Shown here in pieces: positions 40,998 to 49,564 of a stretch of 64,000 nucleotides of DNA. The notes beneath the pieces were generated by a model. The model was not told where the DNA came from. It did no database searches and saw only the letters and a list, made by a program, of their open reading frames with translations. The DNA comes from Kribbella sp. VKM Ac-2568 (GTDB taxonomy: Bacteria; Actinomycetota; Actinomycetes; Propionibacteriales; Kribbellaceae). The stretch lies in the NCBI RefSeq assembly GCF_004345365.1, contig NZ_SLVF01000020.1, forward strand, positions 1-64,000. Direction: 5' to 3'. Each line of letters opens with the position of its first letter. Positions within the stretch are counted from its first letter, which is position 1. The position numbers were made by a program, and so were the translations under genes.

Positions 40998-42175
40998 TGT
41001 GCCAGCTCCTTGGGCTCCTCGAGGCCGAGTCCGATGACGATGCCGCTGAAGCGGCTCTTCGCCCGGTCCAGCCCGTCTTCGAATCGTGGTGGCTTGCTGT
41101 CCGGCTGCGACCAGAGCGGCTGCATCGTCCGGGCCGCCTCGATCGCACGGGTCGTCCAGTCGGACAGCCAGTCCTGCATGATCGCCTTGTTGTGGTCGGC
41201 GAACTCCTTGTCCGCGGTCAGCAGCTCGAACATCGCCCTGGTGTAGCGCAGGTCGCGTTCGGCGAAGTCGTACTCCGCCGCGCCGACCACCGTCGGCGTC
41301 ACGAAGTCACCGTTGCCGGGGGAGGCCTGCTGGACCAGCTGGCTGCGGAACAGCTCGCCGACGAGCGGTTCGAACACGACATTGGCGGCGAAGATCGCCT
41401 CGCACCAGTCGTCGATCGCGGTGAGTCGCTCGGCCAGGTCACGCACGCCCTGCCAGGCCGGGTCGGAGTTCCAGGTCTCCAGGTGCGCGCTGCCGTCGAA
41501 GTCGGGGAGCTCCTCGCTCAGGGTCAGGTTGTAGAGCGCGAGGTCCTGCGCGGCGCGGATCCGGTGCATGCTGTTCACCGAGATCGCGTTGTTGTGCATG
41601 TTGGTCGGAGCCCGCCGGTTCGCGTTCGCGAAAAGGTAGAGACCCAGGCCGTGGTCGACGTGCATCCACGCGCCGACGTGGTGCTCGATGAAGCGGATCC
41701 AGTTGCGGTTCCACTGCTCGAAGGCCTTGGACTGCCGGGCCGCCTCGACGTTCTGGGTCACCTGCCGTACGACGTTGGAGTTGTACCGGTAGAGCGTCAT
41801 CTCCCATTCTTCGTTGGGGTCCCGGAACTCGTGCCAGCCGGTAGCCGGCCAGTCGTAGCCCTTGCCGCCGGTACCGGGGCCGCGCGCCGGCTCGGGCCGG
41901 TCCGAGCCCCAGGCCTTCAGTACGGTCCAGTCGAGCGGGTAGCCACCGCGGCCGTCGGAGAACCCGTACAGCCAGCCCTGGCTGAGGTAGTGCCGTGGGT
42001 CCGGCTGCACCTCGACGGTGACGTCCTCGTAGTGGCTCTGCTTGCGCTTCTGCGGCGTGTAGTAGTTGAAGTGACGTTCCGTCGAGTCCGGGAACACCTT
42101 GGCGCCGGCCTCAGCATCGGTGAAGACCGGCTGCGGCACGCTCCGTACTTGGGGGGAGTCCTGTGTGGCCGTCAT
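40994..42175 (-). CDS. mimC: Binuclear iron monooxygenase hydroxylase, small (beta) subunit
   Basis: 393 residues. The beta subunit of bacterial multicomponent monooxygenases shows the ferritin-like helical fold without the full metal set: FEQWNRNWIRFIEHHVGAWMH, NMHNNAISVNSMHRIRAAQDLALYN, and WTRAIEAARTM-type C-terminal helices. It dimerises with the large subunit in an alpha2beta2 hydroxylase in the cytoplasm. It overlaps both the reductase gene (ATGA) and the coupling-protein gene (ATGA), giving tight translational coupling. Length and position correspond to MimC/PrmC. Confidence 0.93.
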   Translation of the reverse strand: MTATQDSPQVRSVPQPVFTDAEAGAKVFPDSTERHFNYYTPQKRKQSHYEDVTVEVQPDPRHYLSQGWLYGFSDGRGGYPLDWTVLKAWGSDRPEPARGPGTGGKGYDWPATGWHEFRDPNEEWEMTLYRYNSNVVRQVTQNVEAARQSKAFEQWNRNWIRFIEHHVGAWMHVDHGLGLYLFANANRRAPTNMHNNAISVNSMHRIRAAQDLALYNLTLSEELPDFDGSAHLETWNSDPAWQGVRDLAERLTAIDDWCEAIFAANVVFEPLVGELFRSQLVQQASPGNGDFVTPTVVGAAEYDFAERDLRYTRAMFELLTADKEFADHNKAIMQDWLSDWTTRAIEAARTMQPLWSQPDSKPPRFEDGLDRAKSRFSGIVIGLGLEEPKELAQ

Positions 42176-43245
42176 CTGGTATCTGCCTCCAGCACCTCGG
42201 GATCACCGGCGTCGCCGGTGGTGGTGAACTTGTCGTAGAAGATTCGCTTCTGCGCGACGCCCAGCCGTTCCAGCAGGGGTAGCGCGGCTTCGACCATCGG
42301 CGGCGGGCCGCAGACGTACGCGTCGGCGCCGGCCAGGTCCTCCTCGTGCCGGGCGACGACGTCGGTGATCAGACCGACCTCGCCGTCCCATTCGTCATCG
42401 TCGGCCGGCTCGGACAGCGCCGGCACGTAGCGGAAGTTCGGCAAAGTCTCGGCCAGCGCCCGGAGTTCCTGGTCGAAGCAAAGGTCACGCTTGGCGCGCG
42501 CCCCGTAGTAGTAGGTCGCCGGCCGGTCGATCGCGCGCTCTGCCATCGACCGGAGCAGCGCGAGGATCGGCGCCATCCCGGCTCCGCCCCCGAGGAACAC
42601 CAGCCGCGCGTCGAGGTTGTCCCGCAACGTGAAGACCCCGAACGGCCCGGTCAGATCGAGCCGGTCACCAGGCGACACGCTCTCGTCCAGGTACGCCGAG
42701 AACAACCCGCCCGGGTAGATCTTGATCACGAACTCGAGCAGTCCGCCGTCACGGCTGGACGTGTTCGCCATCGAGAACGACCGGGTGGCCACGGTCCCCG
42801 GTACCGCGATGTCGACGTACTGGCCCGGGAAGTACTTCAGCTCGCCCGGCTCCAGCAACCGCAGTACCAGGTGCCGCATGTCGTGCGTGACCGCGTCGTT
42901 CGCGACCACCTCGGCGACGGCCTCCTGGATCGGCAGCCCCGACCGGATCATGTCCTCGTCGTAGTTGAGCAGCTCGATCGTCAGATCCTCGTACGGATGC
43001 GCCCGGCAGAGCAGCGTGTAGCCCTCGTTCAGCTCATACTCCGGCAGCGCGAACGTCGAGTACCGCTCGAGCTCGATGTCGTCACCGTCGAGCACGAACG
43101 ACTTGCACGACGAGCATTGGCCCTCCTTGCAGCCGTGCATCAGCATCACGCCCTGCTCGGCCGCCGCCCGCAGGATCGTCTGATTCTCGTCGACCTCGAT
43201 CTCGATGCCGACGGGCTCGAACCGTACGACGTGCTTGTCGCCCAT
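42172..43245 (-). CDS. mimB: Monooxygenase reductase (2Fe-2S ferredoxin, FAD, NAD(P)H)
   Basis: 357 residues. The N-terminal plant-type ferredoxin has cysteines 39, 44, 47 and about 80 (HGCKEGQCSSCKSF, then YTLLCRAHP). The FAD domain has TRSFSMANTS and the NAD domain GGGAGMAPILALLR and DAYVCGPPPMVEAAL. It passes electrons from NAD(P)H to the diiron hydroxylase. GTGAGGAG precedes ATG 43245. The gene order large subunit-reductase-small subunit-coupling protein is that of mim and prm clusters. Confidence 0.94.
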   Translation of the reverse strand: MGDKHVVRFEPVGIEIEVDENQTILRAAAEQGVMLMHGCKEGQCSSCKSFVLDGDDIELERYSTFALPEYELNEGYTLLCRAHPYEDLTIELLNYDEDMIRSGLPIQEAVAEVVANDAVTHDMRHLVLRLLEPGELKYFPGQYVDIAVPGTVATRSFSMANTSSRDGGLLEFVIKIYPGGLFSAYLDESVSPGDRLDLTGPFGVFTLRDNLDARLVFLGGGAGMAPILALLRSMAERAIDRPATYYYGARAKRDLCFDQELRALAETLPNFRYVPALSEPADDDEWDGEVGLITDVVARHEEDLAGADAYVCGPPPMVEAALPLLERLGVAQKRIFYDKFTTTGDAGDPEVLEADTR

Positions 43246-43322
43246 GGCTCCTCACAGTCGCGCTGACAGGAAGGGATGCCGGGAGGGCAGGGACACCTGC
43301 CCTCCCGCGTGACGTTGCGCGG

Positions 43323-44972
43323 TCAGCCGTCGGCAGGAGCCCGTCCGGCAGGTCCGCCGCGGACATAGCGGGCTGCGAAGGCCGTCCGCTCGTCGTCGGA
43401 CATCTCGTTGAGCAGCACGTTCGGGCTCTGCAGTGGCGGGCACCGCCGCAGGTGGTCCAGGGTCCACATCTTGTCCGGGTTCAGGTCGAGATGCGGTTGC
43501 GCGACCATCGTCTTGCCGTCGTCGCGGACGAATCCCATGTCGGACACCACGTCGGCCCAGTTCCAGCCGTGGTACAGCGTCTCCCACTCACGGTGGCCGA
43601 TCAGCTGGCCCATGTTCGGCGTCTGCCGGCCCTGGTACGTCGGCCGGAACGCCGTCTCGTCGGTCCACTTGCACATCTCGTGGCAGTACGTGCGCCACTG
43701 GCCGTCGACCTTCGCCATCACCATGTCCTCGCGGACCAGGCACGGCACCATGCAGGTCCAGCAGCGGTGCGGGTACTCGTAGTCGACGTCCTCGAAGACG
43801 ATCGGCTTGTGACCGTTCGGCATGGACAGCCGGTTGTAGTTCTCCCACCACTTGCCGTACTTCTCGTACCAGCCTGGGTACTTGAACTCGAACCACTCGA
43901 AGTCCTTGTCGGTCATCGGGTCGATCCGCCAGTAGTTCGCCAGCCAGCCGGTGGCGAAGAACTGGGCCACTTCGTGCACGTAGCCCTTGTTCCAGATCTG
44001 GTTCCAGGACTCCTCGATCAGGTCGTGCGGGATCTCCAGGCCGTACTTCTCCAGCGGTACCAGGTAGCTGCGGTAGTAGTCGTCGTAGATCCACCGGCGC
44101 CACATCTCGGCGTAGCTCTCGCGGTCCTTGCGCCGGTCCTTGGTGCCGTACTCGATGAAGGTGCCGATGGCCGCGTCGACGACCCGGTGGTTGTTCCACC
44201 AGGCGTAGCGCAGGTCGCGCGCGAGCAGCTGGTGGTTGCCCTCGTCGGACAGGGCCATCAGGAGGGTCGCGTAGCCGTTGCTGATGTGCCGCGACTCGTC
44301 GGACTGCACCGAGTGGAACACGGTCGGCAACAGGTAGTCGCCGTTCGCGGCCGCCTCGGCGGGCATCGCGACGAACAACGTGTTGGTGAAGGCGGTCTCG
44401 GCCACGATGGTGAGGTAGATGCTCGCCGCCGTGATCGCGTCACCGGTGATGAAGCCTTCCGCGAACTGCCGCCCGATGGTGCCGCAGTAGTCGTTCTGGA
44501 AGTTGCGCAGGCTGGAGTTGAAGCCCGCCGGGTCGATGTAGTTGTTCATGTACAGGCGCTTGAGGTTCTGCTGGATCGTCGAGTGCCTCACCTCGTCGAT
44601 CATCTGGATCGCCTGGCCGTTGTGCAGCTCGGGGTTCGGCACCGTCCGGAACAGCAGCGGCATCGCCCGGGCCGCCGAGATCTCCGGCAGCGGGATGATG
44701 CTCAGGAACAACTTCTGCCACTCCAGCCAGCGCTCCTGCACCTGGCGGAACATGTTGCCGCGGATGGCTCCGTCCGCGGCGCCGTACACGCGGTGGTCCT
44801 TCTCTTCCTGCATCGGGAAGTACGACCGCAGGACCTGCTTCAGCGGGTCCTTCTTCTGAGCCTTCTGGAACGAGTAGTCGGTCCCGTACTGCGAAACGGG
44901 CTCGTGGTACGCGGGCTCCCAGGAGAGTTCCTGGATCTTCTGGTGGGCCTTAGCCACACTCTGGCGACTCAT
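43323..44972 (-). CDS. mimA: Binuclear iron monooxygenase hydroxylase, large (alpha) subunit
   Basis: 549 residues from ATG 44972 (GAGGAG 5 bases before; an upstream start at 45113 is rejected). Diiron ligands are visible: Glu about 97 (LPEISAAR), E127-x-x-H130 (IDEVRHS), Glu about 192 (AETAFTN) and E226-x-x-H229 (SDESRHIS). It oxidises a small substrate with O2; relatives act on propane, acetone, phenol or methylketones. The closest pattern is MimA/PrmA of mycobacteria and Rhodococcus, which hydroxylate propane at C2 and acetone. Transcription probably starts from the region with the palindrome at 45135-45149 or from upstream of the small gene at 45405. Confidence 0.95.
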   Translation of the reverse strand: MSRQSVAKAHQKIQELSWEPAYHEPVSQYGTDYSFQKAQKKDPLKQVLRSYFPMQEEKDHRVYGAADGAIRGNMFRQVQERWLEWQKLFLSIIPLPEISAARAMPLLFRTVPNPELHNGQAIQMIDEVRHSTIQQNLKRLYMNNYIDPAGFNSSLRNFQNDYCGTIGRQFAEGFITGDAITAASIYLTIVAETAFTNTLFVAMPAEAAANGDYLLPTVFHSVQSDESRHISNGYATLLMALSDEGNHQLLARDLRYAWWNNHRVVDAAIGTFIEYGTKDRRKDRESYAEMWRRWIYDDYYRSYLVPLEKYGLEIPHDLIEESWNQIWNKGYVHEVAQFFATGWLANYWRIDPMTDKDFEWFEFKYPGWYEKYGKWWENYNRLSMPNGHKPIVFEDVDYEYPHRCWTCMVPCLVREDMVMAKVDGQWRTYCHEMCKWTDETAFRPTYQGRQTPNMGQLIGHREWETLYHGWNWADVVSDMGFVRDDGKTMVAQPHLDLNPDKMWTLDHLRRCPPLQSPNVLLNEMSDDERTAFAARYVRGGPAGRAPADG

Positions 44973-45134
44973 GGCACTCCTCACGCTTGCTGTGGCCGCG
45001 GGCCTGGCCCCACCTACCGGTCCGGCATCTCGGTGCCGTCCAGGCCGCAGGGCCGTGCGGGCGTGGGCCCTCGGCGCGAGCCCACGTCTTGCTAGCGTTT
45101 GGAGTAAGTACATCGCCGCCGTGCTCGGCGGGAG

Positions 45135-45149
45135 GTCTCAAATTGAGAC
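45135..45149. promoter_or_regulatory. Palindrome GTCTCAA-A-TTGAGAC upstream of mimA
   Basis: Perfect 7-base arms around one base, 163 bases before the mimA start and 11 bases after the small upstream gene. It matches the second site at 45458-45474 (TGTCTCA arms). It is a likely binding site for the MimR/AcoR-like activator. Confidence 0.7.
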
Positions 45150-45159
45150 ACCTCTTGCG

Positions 45160-45405
45160 TCAGGAGTCTCCGAACATGGCCTGCCGGAGCTCGGCGAGTT
45201 CATCCTTCGCGTCCCGCAGGGGCCGGACATCACCATGGGTGGACGGCCGGATGCCGAGCGCGACGAGCAGGGCGGCGGCTGCTTCGCTCGGATCGCCGGC
45301 CGCTCCGAGCACGGGATGCAGGCCGGCATCGGCCAGTTGGCGGAAGACCGCGTTCACGATCGTCCACGGGTTGTAGGTCTCCTCGGCAGGAATGTCGTCG
45401 TCCAT
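45160..45405 (-). CDS. Small conserved protein at the head of the monooxygenase operon
   Basis: 81 residues from ATG 45405, with GGGAG 6 bases upstream. The sequence reads YNPWTIVNAVFRQLADAGLHPVLG early, then a small alanine-rich segment and a charged helix LRDAKDELAELRQAMFGDS. There is no signal peptide or known motif. It is predicted to be a short helical cytoplasmic protein. It lies between the two activator palindromes and reads into mimA, suggesting shared control. The role is unknown. Confidence 0.7.
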   Translation of the reverse strand: MDDDIPAEETYNPWTIVNAVFRQLADAGLHPVLGAAGDPSEAAAALLVALGIRPSTHGDVRPLRDAKDELAELRQAMFGDS

Positions 45406-45457
45406 GCGCTACTCCCATCCGGTCCTTCTCATCAGACGCCAAGGCGCCGGAACCGGC

Positions 45458-45474
45458 TGTCTCAATCTGAGACA
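45458..45474. promoter_or_regulatory. Palindrome TGTCTCA-ATC-TGAGACA between operon and activator
   Basis: Perfect 7-base arms with a 3-base centre, 53 bases before the small gene and 101 bases before the activator. Position and symmetry suit an activator site serving both directions. Confidence 0.75.
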
Positions 45475-45574
45475 ACCAGATGCTCGCGAAGCACTACGCT
45501 GAAAAGAGCGATGCCACCGGTGGGGGAGGCCTCCACACCCAGCAGGGTCTCCCGGCCGGTCGCCAGGAGGCCTC

Positions 45575-47356
45575 GTGGACGAGATGGAACCCGTGTCAGG
45601 CCGCCGGACTGCCCAGGCCCGGCTGAGCTTTCTGACCTTCGACGCGTTCCCGGTAGGCGACGTACGCCGTCCGGTGCTGGCCTCCTGGGTGCGTTCCCGG
45701 CGGCGGAACCTCCCCGCCGACCGGATCGACCTGCCGTACGTCGCGGACCCGGACCTCGACCAGCCCCTGGCCCGCACCGCGACCCCAGTACTGCGCCGGC
45801 TCCGCGAGCACCTCGATGGACAGCCGATCAGCGTCATCCTGACCGAACGCAACGGCCTGGTACTGCGACGCCTGACCGCCGATACCCAGCTGAGCAGACA
45901 CCTCGATCAGGTCCACCTCGCGCCGGGCTTCAGCTACTCCGAACAGTTCGCGGGTACCAACGGCATCGGCACGGCCCTCGAGCGCGGTGGCCCGATGCAC
46001 GTCTTCGGGCACGAGCACTACGCGGAGGATCTCGAGGACCTGGCCTGTGCCGGGGTTCCGATCAAGCACCCGGTCAGCGGCAAGATCGTGGGCGCCATCG
46101 ACCTCACCTGCTGGCGCAAGGACGCCGGATCGCTGCTGATCACGCTGGCCAAGACCACCGCGGACCAGATCCGCGCGGCCCTGATGAGTGACAGCTCGGC
46201 CCGCGAGTTGGAACTGCTCCAGGAGTACCTGCAGGCGGGACGCCGGTCTTCCGACATGGTGCTCGCCTTCGCCGAGGACCTGCTGCTGATGAACGCCACC
46301 GCGAAGCAGAACCTCGACGGTAGCGACCAGTCGGCCGTCCTCGCGCATGCCACCGAGATGCTGGCCGAGGCCCGGGCCGTGGCCCTGGTGGAGCTCCCGA
46401 GCGGGAGCCGGGTCCGGATCAGCTGCCGCCCTGTGCCCGAGGGGGCACGGGCCACCGGAGCCGTCCTCCAGGTCACCCCGCAAGCCGCCGACCTGAGTTT
46501 GGCGGTGAGCGCGCACCGGCCACCACCACGCCCGGACCTGCCCGGCATCGTCGGCAGAAGTGGTCCTTGGCTCGCCTGCAGCCGGGAGGTGGACAACGCC
46601 TATCGCTCCGGGAACTGGATCGTGCTCAGCGGCGAGGCAGGGTCCGGAAAGCTGGCCCTCGCGCGGGCGGCTCACCGGCAGAACAGCCGGGCCAGGTCGC
46701 TGCGGGTGATGGACGCCACCGATGCGGCGGATGACTTCGCGGACGACGTCGAGGCGGAGCTGGCCGACGACATCGTCCAATCGCTGGTGATCCGCCACGT
46801 CGAACGGCTCGGCCAGATGCGGCTCGACGAACTGATCGGCGCCCTCTACAGCAGCCGCGAGCGCCGGCTGTCGGATCCGCCGTGGGTAGCGCTGACGCTG
46901 ACGACCGGTGGCTCGAACCAGCCCGACCTGGGCGAGTTGCTGACGTTGTTCCCCCTCACCGTTGATGTGCCACCGCTGCGGCACCACATCGACGACGTTC
47001 GTGAGCTGGTCCCGTTCTTCCTGAGCCAGTTGAGCCACGGCGACCTGAGCTGCTCGCCGGAAGCGATGCACCAACTGCTGCGATCGGCCTGGCCGGGCAA
47101 CACCGCGGAGCTCCGCCAGGTCATGAAGCAGATCGTCCAGCACCGGCGACGGACCGGCGTCATCGTCCTGGCCGACCTGCCGGCCGACCAGCAGGCGATC
47201 AGCCGCCGCAGCCTCAGCCAACTGGAAGCCCTGGAACGCGACGCGATCATCCGAAGCCTCCTCGACAACAACGGCAACAGAAGCGACGCCGCCCGAGCCC
47301 TAGGCATGTCCCGAGCCACCATCTACCGAAAGATCCACGACTACGGCATCCGCTGA
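45575..47356 (+). CDS. mimR: MimR/AcoR-like GAF-AAA-Fis transcription activator
   Basis: 593 residues; GTG 45575 lies 4 bases after CAGGAGG. The N-terminal GAF-like sensory part contains FSYSEQFAGTNGIGTALERG (about 125-145) and IKHPVSGKIVGAIDL, typical of acetoin/acetone-responsive regulators. The middle AAA-like domain has a degraded Walker A (SGEAGSGKL) and lacks the GAFTGA loop that contacts sigma-54, as expected in actinomycetes that lack sigma-54. The C-terminal Fis-type helix-turn-helix is ERDAIIRSLLDNNGNRSDAA to SRATIYRKI. It is divergent from the monooxygenase operon, so it is the probable substrate-responsive activator. Confidence 0.9.
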   Translation: MDEMEPVSGRRTAQARLSFLTFDAFPVGDVRRPVLASWVRSRRRNLPADRIDLPYVADPDLDQPLARTATPVLRRLREHLDGQPISVILTERNGLVLRRLTADTQLSRHLDQVHLAPGFSYSEQFAGTNGIGTALERGGPMHVFGHEHYAEDLEDLACAGVPIKHPVSGKIVGAIDLTCWRKDAGSLLITLAKTTADQIRAALMSDSSARELELLQEYLQAGRRSSDMVLAFAEDLLLMNATAKQNLDGSDQSAVLAHATEMLAEARAVALVELPSGSRVRISCRPVPEGARATGAVLQVTPQAADLSLAVSAHRPPPRPDLPGIVGRSGPWLACSREVDNAYRSGNWIVLSGEAGSGKLALARAAHRQNSRARSLRVMDATDAADDFADDVEAELADDIVQSLVIRHVERLGQMRLDELIGALYSSRERRLSDPPWVALTLTTGGSNQPDLGELLTLFPLTVDVPPLRHHIDDVRELVPFFLSQLSHGDLSCSPEAMHQLLRSAWPGNTAELRQVMKQIVQHRRRTGVIVLADLPADQQAISRRSLSQLEALERDAIIRSLLDNNGNRSDAARALGMSRATIYRKIHDYGIR

Positions 47357-47416
47357 CCGCATCCGTTCGTAGCACCTCTGACGGGGTGCGGTGGTCACGC
47401 GATCTAGGGTGGCGGG

Positions 47417-47893
47417 GTGGACGATCAGGTGAGCTGGCGGGAGAGGCGGCGGGAGGCGTCGGCTGTTCAGGCTGCTGCGCTTGAGCGGCGTAAGGCTGCT
47501 GAGACTGTGCAAGCTCGCGCGCAGTTGGTCGAGTTCGTCCAGACGATGAAGGAAAAGGGCATCCAGCCGGGGCTGCTGCGGGCGCCGGTTGTGGGCTCGG
47601 GCGCGAGTTATCGGACCGGGATCACCGGCTGGTATCTGCGCCGTAATCGGTCGCTCGGTGTGGACACCGACGGCAATTTCTACATTCTCGGTGCGCCCGC
47701 CAGTCTGAAGGCGCGGCTGGTGGGCGTGCGGATCTCGCCGTCCGACCCGCCGCTCACGGTCGGCCTCGGCGCGCGCGACGGTGAATCGTTGCCCCTCAAG
47801 AAGCTCCTGCGGCTCCGGCTGGAGGAGATCGACGACGCGCAGCGGCGGGCCGGCGGCGAAACCCAGGAGCCGGAGCACCCGGGCGCCGACTAG
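47417..47893 (+). CDS. Conserved hypothetical protein
   Basis: 158 residues from GTG 47417. A charged N-terminal helix (WRERRREASAVQAAALERRKAAETVQ) is probably coiled-coil. It precedes a beta-rich part (GITGWYLRRNRSLGVDTDGNFYILG, then RISPSDPPLTVGLGARDGESLPL) and a C-terminal helix. There is no signal peptide. The family looks like an actinobacterial protein of unknown function. It overlaps the stop of the convergent TetR gene by 4 bases. Confidence 0.7.
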   Translation: MDDQVSWRERRREASAVQAAALERRKAAETVQARAQLVEFVQTMKEKGIQPGLLRAPVVGSGASYRTGITGWYLRRNRSLGVDTDGNFYILGAPASLKARLVGVRISPSDPPLTVGLGARDGESLPLKKLLRLRLEEIDDAQRRAGGETQEPEHPGAD

Positions 47894-48450
47894 CGCAGTG
47901 CGGGCAGGACCAGTTCGACCAAGGCGTCGACGTCTTCGTCGACCATCGGCTCGCCGGTCATGCCCATCCGGTGGAGCAGGGTTCCGACCACGACGTCGAT
48001 CAAGAAGAGGACCCGGTTCTGCGGTTCGCCCAGCGCGTCCTGCAGCGCGATCCGGTACGGGTCCTGCAACTGGGTGGACAGGATCTGGCGCAGCCCAGGA
48101 TCGGCGACGGCATCGGTGAACACGCCCGCGAAGGCCGCGCCGATCCCGGGTTCACCGATCTTCGCCGCAATCCAGCGGATGGCTGACGACAAGACCTCCT
48201 CCCGGTCGGCGCCCTCCAGCGGCACCGGGCCGAACGCGTCGACGAGGCAGGCGGTGATCAGCGCGCCCTTCGACGGCCAGCGACGGTAGACCGTGGTCTT
48301 CGCGACGCCTGCCGCGGCGGCGATGCGGTCGACGGTGGCGCGCCCGTAGCCGAGCTCGTGGACCGTGCTCAGCGTCGCCGCGAAGACCGTGGCGTCGACG
48401 CCGGAGCGGGGGCGGCCGGGTGGTCTGGTGGGGGTGGTTGCTCGGGCCAT
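47890..48450 (-). CDS. TetR-family transcription regulator
   Basis: 186 residues. The DNA-binding helix-turn-helix is GYGRATVDRIAAAAGVAKTTVYRRWPSKGALI (about 34-65). The C-terminal domain (WIAAKIGEPGIGAAF to GTLLHRMGMTGEP) matches the TetR_C group often found beside esterases and efflux genes. It is divergent from the esterase at 48528; nested palindromes lie in the gap, so it probably represses both. Confidence 0.93.
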   Translation of the reverse strand: MARATTPTRPPGRPRSGVDATVFAATLSTVHELGYGRATVDRIAAAAGVAKTTVYRRWPSKGALITACLVDAFGPVPLEGADREEVLSSAIRWIAAKIGEPGIGAAFAGVFTDAVADPGLRQILSTQLQDPYRIALQDALGEPQNRVLFLIDVVVGTLLHRMGMTGEPMVDEDVDALVELVLPALR

Positions 48451-48471
48451 GGTGACACCTTAGCTAGTTAT

Positions 48472-48501
48472 GCTACTTTCGGTATCGATACTTCTAGTAG
48501 C
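48472..48501. promoter_or_regulatory. Nested palindromes, TetR operator candidate
   Basis: Inner GTATCGATAC (48482-48491) is a perfect 10-base palindrome, enclosed by GCTAC (48472-48476) and GTAGC (48497-48501). The block lies 27 bases before the esterase start and 22 bases from the TetR start. Confidence 0.7.
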
Positions 48502-48527
48502 GAAACCAGGTCGGCCGAGGAGAAGAC

Positions 48528-49520
48528 ATGCACGACACCACCACCACCACCAAGCAGCAGCCACCGCTGGGCATCCGCTTGCTGCACGCCCTGAGCAAGG
48601 AGCCGGACTGGTTGACGATGTCGGCCGAGGCGCTGACCGCCTTCCGCGACGCGGAGAACCGCAAGCGGTCCTCTGGTCTGGCGCGGGTGATCACCGGGTT
48701 CCCGGACAGAGGGGCCACGATCAACTGGCAGCAAGTGACGCTGCCCGACCGCGTACTGCGGGTCCGGGTGTACCGGCCGTCGCCCGGGCGCGGCGGCACG
48801 GACGCCGGCCTGCCGCTAGTGCTCCACGTGCATGGCGGGGGATTCGTGGGTACGGCAGTGCAGTGCGACTGGGTCAACAGTCACCTCGCCGCCCGGTTGC
48901 CCGCGGTGGTCGTGTCGGTCGAGCACCGGCTTGTCTCTCCGGAGATCCCGCTATCAGCGGCAGTCGACGACGGCTGGGACGTACTGCGTCATGTGGTGCA
49001 GGACGCCGCCCAGTGGGGAGTCGACCGGGCACGAGTGGTTGTCGTCGGAGAAAGTGCCGGTTCGATGGTCACCGCCCTGGCCGCGATCCGGGCCAGGGGG
49101 TCCGAGCTGTCGCTGCGGGCGCAGGTACTGGTCAATCCCTGTGTCGATCTGACCTCTACGGCGTTCGACTACCACTCGATGGCCGACTATGCCGACACCC
49201 CGACCCTCACCGTGAACCAGATGGAGTTCTTCCGCCGATTGGCCGTTCCGGAAGGTGCGGATCCTCGTGCGGTGTCGCCGCTGTACGCCGACGACCTGAG
49301 CGGGCTGGCCCCGGCGCTCGTGGTGGTGCCGACGCTCGACCCCGTGGCCGATCACGGACGCGTGTACGCCGATCGGCTGCGCGAGGCCGGAACGCCCGTG
49401 CAGGTGAGCGAACACGCCGGGGCGGGGCACGCGTTCCTCAGCATGCCGGGCGTCGTGCCGCAGGCCAGGGCCGCGCGGACCCGGATCACCGAGTTCCTCC
49501 GCGACCGTCTCGCCGGCTGA
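48528..49520 (+). CDS. Alpha/beta hydrolase, hormone-sensitive-lipase-type esterase
   Basis: 330 residues. The HGGG oxyanion motif is HVHGGGFVGTA, the nucleophile GESAGSMV (Ser about 175), the acid is in VPTLDPVADHG and the histidine in GAGHAFLSMPG. These define the bacterial HSL/Aes family of carboxylesterases acting on short acyl esters. GAGGAGAAG precedes ATG 48528. The adjacent divergent TetR gene and the operator-like palindrome suggest induction by a hydrophobic ester or its product. Confidence 0.92.
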   Translation: MHDTTTTTKQQPPLGIRLLHALSKEPDWLTMSAEALTAFRDAENRKRSSGLARVITGFPDRGATINWQQVTLPDRVLRVRVYRPSPGRGGTDAGLPLVLHVHGGGFVGTAVQCDWVNSHLAARLPAVVVSVEHRLVSPEIPLSAAVDDGWDVLRHVVQDAAQWGVDRARVVVVGESAGSMVTALAAIRARGSELSLRAQVLVNPCVDLTSTAFDYHSMADYADTPTLTVNQMEFFRRLAVPEGADPRAVSPLYADDLSGLAPALVVVPTLDPVADHGRVYADRLREAGTPVQVSEHAGAGHAFLSMPGVVPQARAARTRITEFLRDRLAG

Positions 49521-49564
49521 CCTGCCTTGCGGTGGGAGAGGGCCGATCTGGTTGCTGGCGGCAA

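Noticed and set aside
43452..45095. Open frame of 547 codons on the plus strand
   Set aside because: Antisense to mimA, which has all diiron ligands; the plus-strand translation is a Val/Leu/Arg-rich shadow.
45596..47221. Open frame of 541 codons on the minus strand
   Set aside because: Antisense to the MimR-like activator; no motifs, no ribosome site.
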